A stretch of 64,000 bases of DNA, from assembly GCA_002085155.1 (NCBI GenBank), contig NASX01000027.1:1-64000 (forward strand). Direction: 5' to 3'. This DNA comes from Sorangiineae bacterium NIC37A_2 (GTDB taxonomy: Bacteria; Myxococcota_A; Polyangia; Polyangiales; Polyangiaceae). Below are positions 58,004 to 64,000 of this stretch, one piece after another. Under the pieces are notes generated by a model that saw only the letters and a list, made by a program, of their open reading frames with translations, had not been told where the DNA came from and made no database searches. Position 1 is the stretch's first letter, and each line of letters opens with the position of its first letter. The position numbers were made by a program, and so were the translations under genes.

Positions 58004-59059
58004 TCAGGCGCGCGGCTTTGTCCCGACGGCGATCAACGCCTGGCTCGTCACCGCGTACGGCCCCTTTCCCTGTCGCTCGTGGAAGCCTTGGACCAAAACG
58101 TCGCGGAAACGAACCTTCTCCTCCTCCGTCATCCGATCAAACAGGCTCACCGACGAGGGGGTCATCAGCGGCAAGAACTCGGCGAAGAGCTCCGCCTTCT
58201 CCAGAACCCAAACGTGAGTAACGCTCACGACGTGCGCGTTCGAGAACCCTTGAGCCAAGAAGCGACGCTTGAGCTCGCGTTCACTCGCGAGCTCGAGCCA
58301 GGTCGGCGTCGACTCAGAAGGTACGGCGATGTCCGCGAGCATCGCCGTCTCACCGACGAGGCGCATCAGCTCGACGCGAGCCGGCAGCGCCCAGGTCGCG
58401 ATCACGGCCTGACCTCCAGGTTTCGTCACGCGGAAGAGCTCGGCGAGTCCGCGCATGTGATCGGGAAAGAACATCAGTCCAAAAAGCGATGCCGAGACGT
58501 CAAAGCTGTTCTCTGGAAGCGCGAGGTTCATCCCATCCATCACGGCGGTCTCGACCTGGGACAAACCTCGCCCGATACAGTGCTGTCTTAAGGAGTCGAT
58601 CATTTTCGGGGAGAAGTCGGTGGCGAGAACCTTCGCTCCCCGCTCCGCCGCCGCGAAGGTAAAAGCGCCAGTTCCCGCAGCAACATCGAGCACTTCCGCG
58701 CCAGGCCGTAGATGCACCAGGCGGGCGGCGTCCCTCGCGAACGGCCCCGTCACCGACTCCGCGAAGACAGAGTAGGCATCCGAGCATTCACACCACGCGC
58801 TCGAATACTGTTCGGGCGGGCGCGAGCCTCTCTTCCAAGACGACGAGGCGCGTTCCGGTTCCTCGTCCAGATCATCATCGTCATCGTCGTCGTCGACCGA
58901 ATCTCGACGCACACCAATGCGGAAGGTTCCACTCGGGCTTCCACCCTCGGGCGCCTCAGCATCCTGAGCATGTCCTGAAGTTTGCTTCCTGGTTACCCCT
59001 GACATCTCGAGCGATCCTTTCGGTAGTTCAATAAGCACAGAGTAGCTCATCGACGCCAA
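58004..59059 (-). CDS. SAM-dependent class I methyltransferase with acidic N-terminal extension
   Basis: LRPGAEVLDVAAGTGAFTFAAAERGAKVLATDFSPKMIDSL, LFRVTKPGGQAVIATWALP; N-terminal DSVDDDDDDDDLDEEPE; start uncertain. Confidence 0.88.
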   Translation of the reverse strand: MASMSYSVLIELPKGSLEMSGVTRKQTSGHAQDAEAPEGGSPSGTFRIGVRRDSVDDDDDDDDLDEEPERASSSWKRGSRPPEQYSSAWCECSDAYSVFAESVTGPFARDAARLVHLRPGAEVLDVAAGTGAFTFAAAERGAKVLATDFSPKMIDSLRQHCIGRGLSQVETAVMDGMNLALPENSFDVSASLFGLMFFPDHMRGLAELFRVTKPGGQAVIATWALPARVELMRLVGETAMLADIAVPSESTPTWLELASERELKRRFLAQGFSNAHVVSVTHVWVLEKAELFAEFLPLMTPSSVSLFDRMTEEEKVRFRDVLVQGFHERQGKGPYAVTSQALIAVGTKPRA

Positions 59060-59685
59060 CTCTCAACTCAATTTTCTCTCACAATTGGTAAACCGGCGAG
59101 CATCCTCGCCAAAATTTTTTCCGACGATTTTTTGTCGAACGAACGTCTTTTTGCGCGGCGTGTCACCCGTCGCGCCGCATCACATTTCTCTCGCGTGAAG
59201 CCCGTTTCATGTTCGAAAATTTTCATCGCACGCGGACAGTTGTCCGAACGTTCGATCAGCCGTTCAGCTTCATTCTCATTCAGAGATCTCCCGAAGATCT
59301 CGAAGAGAGGATCGCTTCTTCTCACTCGCGCGAGCACCGCGAGTTCCTCAGTCGAAGGCAGCTACGGCGCGCGTATCAATTTGAGAAGAGGGATGCGCAC
59401 AGGAAAGTGAGATGTCGATGAACTCCGGTCGGCCGTTCGGTCGAAGTGTCTAAATTTTACCTAAAGAACTGACTGTCCATCCGACCAAGCCTGACTGCCG
59501 AGACGAATCGCGTTCGTCAGGGCCGACGGGGGAAGTGTCCGAAACGAAAGAGCGCGCGCGTCGGGCGCAAGAGCGCGAAGCGCGGAGCGCGCGGGAGCGC
59601 GAGCGGTAGGCGGTGAGGAAGGTTGAAGGCTCGGCCTCGCTCGGTTGGAGGTGATGGGCCGGGGCCAAAGCAAACCCTGAGACTT

Positions 59686-60555
59686 CTACTCGGCGTTTTT
59701 GCAGCAGCGAACGCCGAGAGAATAGTCCGCGTAGGCGGGCCCGTGGTTCTCGATCTTGGCTTCGCAGCCCTCTCGCGTGCCTCGCGAATAGAAGCCGCCG
59801 ACGAAGACGCCCTTTTCATCCGCGATCCACTCGTCGAGATTCCCAACCATGTCGTAGATCTGATCGGAGCCGTGTTTCGAGGCGCAGCCCGGAAGCGCTC
59901 CGGTCAAAAGAAGCATCGGCTTCTCCCCTTCCTCGCGCACCAGGTGCAGCCGGGGGTCGAGGTGTCCCACTGAGGAGTTCCCGTGGAGCTCAAAGGCCGG
60001 GTGCATGTTCCGGAACACGTTGCAGCGGCCGGGCTCGAAGTTGTCTCCGTAGGGATGTTTCGTGCCGCGGTCCGAGCGACAGGCTCTCGTCCACTCGGCC
60101 TCGCTGCACAGCCGCTTCCCCGCGGCCTGACAGGCGCGCTCCGCTACGAAATAGCTCATATACCCCTGAGGCAAGACACCCGGAGCACTGACCGCCCTCG
60201 GGGAGAACGTGCCGCGCTGGATCTCGGGGACCTCGGGCACCGAAATCTGTCGGGCGCGCGCCGGTCCCTGACGGCCCGCTTCGATGGACCAGTATTCGTA
60301 CGCGACACGCAAGAGGCGAGGATCGGGAGGATAGAAGGGAGAAAGAGGCTGGCCCGTCTTGTCGTCGACGAGGTGCGCCTCGTAGCGATCGACACACGTC
60401 CTACCAACCAACGCCATTTCCGTCGGACACAGTTGGCGCGCGGCCCGAGCTACTGTCGTCGATCCCGACGGGGTGAGGGACAGGAGACATCCAAGGGCCA
60501 AACACGCGCCGGTCATGCGCAGCGCGACACGAAAAGAGAAGAGCGACCTTCGCAT
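59686..60555 (-). CDS. Secreted SUMF1/formylglycine-generating-enzyme-like domain protein
   Basis: 289 aa; CPTEMALVGRTCVDRYEA, AGKRLCSEAEWTRACRSDRGTKHPYGDNFEPGRCN, YDMVGNLDEWIAD, RGTREGCEAKIENHGPAYADYSLGVRCCK. Confidence 0.88.
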   Translation of the reverse strand: MRRSLFSFRVALRMTGACLALGCLLSLTPSGSTTVARAARQLCPTEMALVGRTCVDRYEAHLVDDKTGQPLSPFYPPDPRLLRVAYEYWSIEAGRQGPARARQISVPEVPEIQRGTFSPRAVSAPGVLPQGYMSYFVAERACQAAGKRLCSEAEWTRACRSDRGTKHPYGDNFEPGRCNVFRNMHPAFELHGNSSVGHLDPRLHLVREEGEKPMLLLTGALPGCASKHGSDQIYDMVGNLDEWIADEKGVFVGGFYSRGTREGCEAKIENHGPAYADYSLGVRCCKNAE

Positions 60556-60561
60556 CCCTTC

Positions 60562-61125
60562 TTACGCCGAGCCCACCGTCCGCGCGGTGAACGACATCGG
60601 AGTCAGGCCGAGCCTCTCGTAGGCCTTCTGCCAGGCGTCGCGAGGGTTCGTCTGGAACACAACCTCCGGGTCGACGGAGCTCGGGAGCCAGGCGCCTTCG
60701 CGAATCTCGCCTTCGAGTTGATCGGGACCCCAGCCCGCGTACCCGGCCAGGCCGATCACCTGCGGCACCTCAGCGCCCCTCGCTAGCGCCTCGAGAAAGT
60801 CCTTGGAGGCGGTCGCGTAGATGCCCGGGGAGACCTGGAACTGGCCGTCGACGCCGGGCAGGCGCTCGGATTCGGGGTAGATGAGCCAAACCTGGCCCTC
60901 GAGCACCGGCCCACCGCGGCGCACTTCGCCCGGACAGGGGCGTTCGGTCTCGGAGATCCCTGCTCTTACGAACAGCTCACTCATCCGCATCACCCGCGCG
61001 CCGTTCAGGATCCACCCGAAGGCGCCGTCCTCATCGTGCGACGCGAGCAGAACGACCGAACGTTCGAAGTTCGGATCACCGAGCGGCGGCGCAGCGATGA
61101 GGAGTCCGGGGGCCAGTTTTGACAT
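60562..61125 (-). CDS. YqgE/AlgH family protein
   Basis: 187 aa; LAPGLLIAAPPLGDPNFERSVVLLASHDEDGAFGWILNGA, GLAGYAGWGPDQLEGEIREGAWLP. Confidence 0.95.
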   Translation of the reverse strand: MSKLAPGLLIAAPPLGDPNFERSVVLLASHDEDGAFGWILNGARVMRMSELFVRAGISETERPCPGEVRRGGPVLEGQVWLIYPESERLPGVDGQFQVSPGIYATASKDFLEALARGAEVPQVIGLAGYAGWGPDQLEGEIREGAWLPSSVDPEVVFQTNPRDAWQKAYERLGLTPMSFTARTVGSA

Positions 61126-61127
61126 TT

Positions 61128-62354
61128 CTAATAGAGAATGCGCGTCCGAATGCTGGTGTCGAGGCTTTTCACTTGCTCTTTGACCTCTTCCGACAGTTCG
61201 CGGTCGAGATCCATGACCAAATAACCAAGGATCGGATCCGTAGCCAGCACCTGAGCCGCGACGTTCGCTTTGGTCGCGCTCACGATACCATTGATCGCCG
61301 TAAGAACACCGGGGACGTTCTTGTGAACGTTCAGGATGCGGTGTTTCCCGGGCAAGAGCGGCTGGCCAATCTGTGGGAAGTTCACGGCGCCTGTAGTCAT
61401 GCCGGCGTTCAGGAAATCGAGGAGGCGTCCGGCGACCTCGAGACCGATGTTGTACTGAGCCTCTTCGGTGGAGCCGCCGATGTGCGGCGTCAGGATGACG
61501 TTCTTCAAGCCCACGAGCTCCGACTCAAAGCCGGGGCCGTTGCCCTTCGGCTCCTTCGGGAAAACATCGATAGCAGCGCCGGCCAGGTGGCCCGACTTCA
61601 AGGCCTCGGCGAGAGCGGGGATGTCGACGACGGTGCCGCGCGCCAGATTCAAGAGGTACGCGCCCTTCTTCATCTTCGCGATGCGCTCACGGGACATGAG
61701 GTTCTTCGTCTCGTCCGTCTCCGGCACGTGCAGCGTCACGAAGTCGGATTCGGCGAGCAGAACGTCGAGATCGAGGATGGGTTTGTTGTTGCCCATCGGG
61801 AGCTGTTGCTCGATGTCATAATAGGAAACCTTCATTCCCATCGCTTCGGCCAAAACCCCGACCTGGCGGCCGATCCGGCCATAACCGACGATACCGAGCG
61901 ACTTGCCGCGCACCTCGAAGGAGCCTGTCGCGCTCTTCTGCCAGACGCCCTGGTGCATATCGCGGATGTTGTCCGGGATGTGGCGTGCGAGGGCGACGAC
62001 GTCGCTGATGACGAGCTCAGCAACGGAGCGGGTGTTCGAGAAAGGCGCGTTGAAAACGGGGATCCCGCGACGCTTCGCCGCTTCGAGGTCGACCTGATTC
62101 GTACCGATGCAGAAACAACCGATAGCGAGCAAACGATCCGCTTTCTCCAGCACGGAGGCGGTGATGTTCGTCTTCGAACGAATGCCGATGATGTGCACAT
62201 CGGAGATGCGCTCACGGAGCTCCTCTTCACCGAGCGCGCCCGAAAGCACCTCGAGATCGAGACCGTCAGCACGAAACAAGGCGCGACCACTCTCGTGAAT
62301 GTTCTCGAGAAGCAGGACCTTGATTTTGTTCTTCGGATACGACGTCTGGGACAT
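61128..62354 (-). CDS. serA: D-3-phosphoglycerate dehydrogenase
   Basis: 408 aa; IGIRSKTNITASVLEKADRLLAIGCFCIGTNQVDL, GIVGYGRIGRQVGVLAEAMGMKVSYYD, C-terminal ACT-like HKNVPGVLTAINGIVSATKANVAAQVLATD. Confidence 0.96.
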   Translation of the reverse strand: MSQTSYPKNKIKVLLLENIHESGRALFRADGLDLEVLSGALGEEELRERISDVHIIGIRSKTNITASVLEKADRLLAIGCFCIGTNQVDLEAAKRRGIPVFNAPFSNTRSVAELVISDVVALARHIPDNIRDMHQGVWQKSATGSFEVRGKSLGIVGYGRIGRQVGVLAEAMGMKVSYYDIEQQLPMGNNKPILDLDVLLAESDFVTLHVPETDETKNLMSRERIAKMKKGAYLLNLARGTVVDIPALAEALKSGHLAGAAIDVFPKEPKGNGPGFESELVGLKNVILTPHIGGSTEEAQYNIGLEVAGRLLDFLNAGMTTGAVNFPQIGQPLLPGKHRILNVHKNVPGVLTAINGIVSATKANVAAQVLATDPILGYLVMDLDRELSEEVKEQVKSLDTSIRTRILY

Positions 62355-62537
62355 GGGGCCCTGACGCTAGGGAACCTTGCCCCGCGCGTCACCAGTGGAA
62401 CGCCTAGGTGATTGGGAATATTTCATCGAAACAAGATTTGCCTCGCGCTCACAGTTCCTCTGGAAAACCGCGACAAGGCTCGTAGTCTGCCGCCGTCTGA
62501 GAGCGAACTTTCCTTCGCTCTCCATTGTCCGGCCTGC

Positions 62538-63548
62538 ATGCAACCCTCCCTCCTTCTCTTGACCGGGTGGCTCACACTCGGCGCGCCGGGCGAGCACAAG
62601 CCGGAGGTTCAGCTCGAGGTGGGCGCAGCCTGTGGCACCTCCGAGGAATTGTTCTCGATTCTGGCCCGCGAGCACCAACTCTCCCCCACGGAGCTCACGT
62701 TCGAGCGCGTCATCATCGCACCGGACGGTGACCAGTTTCGACTCGACTGGAGCGACGCGCAGGGAATGCGCACTTTGCGCGATCCCGACTGCCGGACCCT
62801 CTTTCGTTCGCTCATCGTGATGGCGGTCGCCTCGGTCCGCGCCCAGAGGCTCGAGGATCCGGCGCCCGAGCCCGCCCCCTCCGCCCCCGAGCCCCCGCCG
62901 GAGGAGGCCCTCCCACCGCCCACGACTACTTCCGCCGAGACGGCGCCTCCCCTGGTCCCCGAAACGCCACGCGCCGCGAGGGCCCGCTCTCCCCGACGCT
63001 CGATCCCCGATGCGCCAGCGGAAAGAGACCGCGGGGGCCGGACGCCCCTCCCCATCGACGGCGAAGGCGCTCTTGGCATCGGGGGAGCAGTCTCCCTCTT
63101 CCCAAACCCAGCGTTTTTCGCGGAGCTCTCGGGGGCCGTCCTCCTCGGTCCAGGGGGGCTCAGCCTCGCGCTCCGCTATTTCCCGCCGAGCTCATCGACG
63201 CTCACGGGTTCCGTGGGGGTTCAGCTCGACGCCTGGGCTGGCCGCTTCGGTGTCCTCTTCGAGCCGATCCCCAGCTTGCGCGCCGACCTTGGATTTTCCG
63301 CTACCTACCTCCTGGGCGAAGGCCTCGGGATCCGTAATCCCAGTCGCGATGGCGTCTGGCTCCTCGCCCCGGAGCTCGATCTGTCGGCCCAGGTCCTGCG
63401 CAAAGGGATCTGGGGCCTGGATGTGGGGCTGCGCGGCTGGGTGGCCGGAAATTCACCCAGGTTTGAAATTGATGATGAGGGGGAAATTTATCGGGCTCCT
63501 CCCGCCGGGGCGGCTCTGTTTTTGAAGGGAAAGATCCAAAGCCGATGA
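62538..63548 (+). CDS. Hypothetical secreted protein, Pro-rich with C-terminal barrel-like region
   Basis: MQPSLLLLTGWLTLGAPGEHKPEVQLEVGAAC; DPAPEPAPSAPEPPPEEALPPP linker; positioned directly upstream of a sigma factor gene. Confidence 0.6.
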   Translation: MQPSLLLLTGWLTLGAPGEHKPEVQLEVGAACGTSEELFSILAREHQLSPTELTFERVIIAPDGDQFRLDWSDAQGMRTLRDPDCRTLFRSLIVMAVASVRAQRLEDPAPEPAPSAPEPPPEEALPPPTTTSAETAPPLVPETPRAARARSPRRSIPDAPAERDRGGRTPLPIDGEGALGIGGAVSLFPNPAFFAELSGAVLLGPGGLSLALRYFPPSSSTLTGSVGVQLDAWAGRFGVLFEPIPSLRADLGFSATYLLGEGLGIRNPSRDGVWLLAPELDLSAQVLRKGIWGLDVGLRGWVAGNSPRFEIDDEGEIYRAPPAGAALFLKGKIQSR

Positions 63549-63584
63549 CAGATTGACCGGGCTGGGGCGATTCACGGACGGTCC

Positions 63585-64000
63585 ATGATCAAGGGTCTGG
63601 TTTCTCCCAGCGCACTCGACGCCCCGTCCGAAGAGGCGAGCGGGTCGCGCACGCGCCATGACCTCTCCGCCGTCTACGCGGACCACTTCAAGTTCGTCTG
63701 GCGCTGCCTCAAGAGCCTCGGGGTCCCTGAGCAGCACCTCGACGACGCCGTCCAAGAGGTGTTCCTCGTGGTCGGCTCCAAGATCGACAGCTTCGACGGG
63801 CGCCACGAAATCACGACTTGGCTCTACGCCATCGCGCTCCGCATCGCGCGCCGCAGCCGAAGACAAAGCGCGAGGCAAAAGGCCCGTTTTCTTGCCACCG
63901 AAGAGGCCGTCGAACAGACCACAGGCGACGAAAGCCACGCCCTCACCCTCGAGAAGCGGCAAAAACTGGGCCTCGCCCAGCGCGCCCTCGACGAGCTCGA
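63585..64000 (+). CDS. ECF-type RNA polymerase sigma factor, truncated by the window edge
   Basis: My translation: MIKGLVSPSALDAPSEEASGSRTRHDLSAVYADHFKFVWRCLKSLGVPEQHLDDAVQEVFLVVGSKIDSFDGRHEITTWLYAIALRIARRSRRQ; region 2 pattern; absent from the track because it runs off the end. Confidence 0.88.
   Translation, partial: MIKGLVSPSALDAPSEEASGSRTRHDLSAVYADHFKFVWRCLKSLGVPEQHLDDAVQEVFLVVGSKIDSFDGRHEITTWLYAIALRIARRSRRQSARQKARFLATEEAVEQTTGDESHALTLEKRQKLGLAQRALDEL

Noticed and set aside
59068-59337. 89-aa minus-strand ORF in the AT-richer gap
   Set aside because: No homology signal by eye and no upstream context; kept only as part of an unexplained-region finding

Overview
High-GC (by eye) chromosomal window, dense with genes and most like a myxobacterium/Myxococcota in style (inference from gene families and lipoprotein/kinase content). 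No rRNA, tRNA, CRISPR array, transposase or prophage was recognised. Housekeeping genes: gcvPB, hemC-hemA-ccsA/hemX, pssA, purU-glyA, hemL, hslO (Hsp33), an AmpG-like MFS gene, yacG, thiC, a SMUG1-type uracil-DNA glycosylase, lgt, a very large cyclic beta-1,2-glucan synthase, alaS, yqgE, serA, and a 3'-truncated ECF sigma factor at the right edge. The parts most worth a second look are: (1) a tightly overlapping six-gene operon at 53.1-57.9 kb encoding a TPR/winged-helix-like protein, a ParA-type ATPase, two Roadblock/LC7-like proteins, a V4R-like protein and a small protein, preceded by a perfect inverted repeat; (2) a secreted protein with (CxGx)n repeats and 34 Cys, followed 20 bp later by a VKOR-DsbA fusion, which looks like a substrate plus dedicated disulfide-forming enzyme; (3) a stand-alone protein with two PARP-type zinc fingers; (4) a 16-bp iteron-like tandem repeat between divergent genes; (5) a class D beta-lactamase-like lipoprotein next to a Sco1 homologue. 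All family assignments come from reading the translated sequences and have not been checked by database search.
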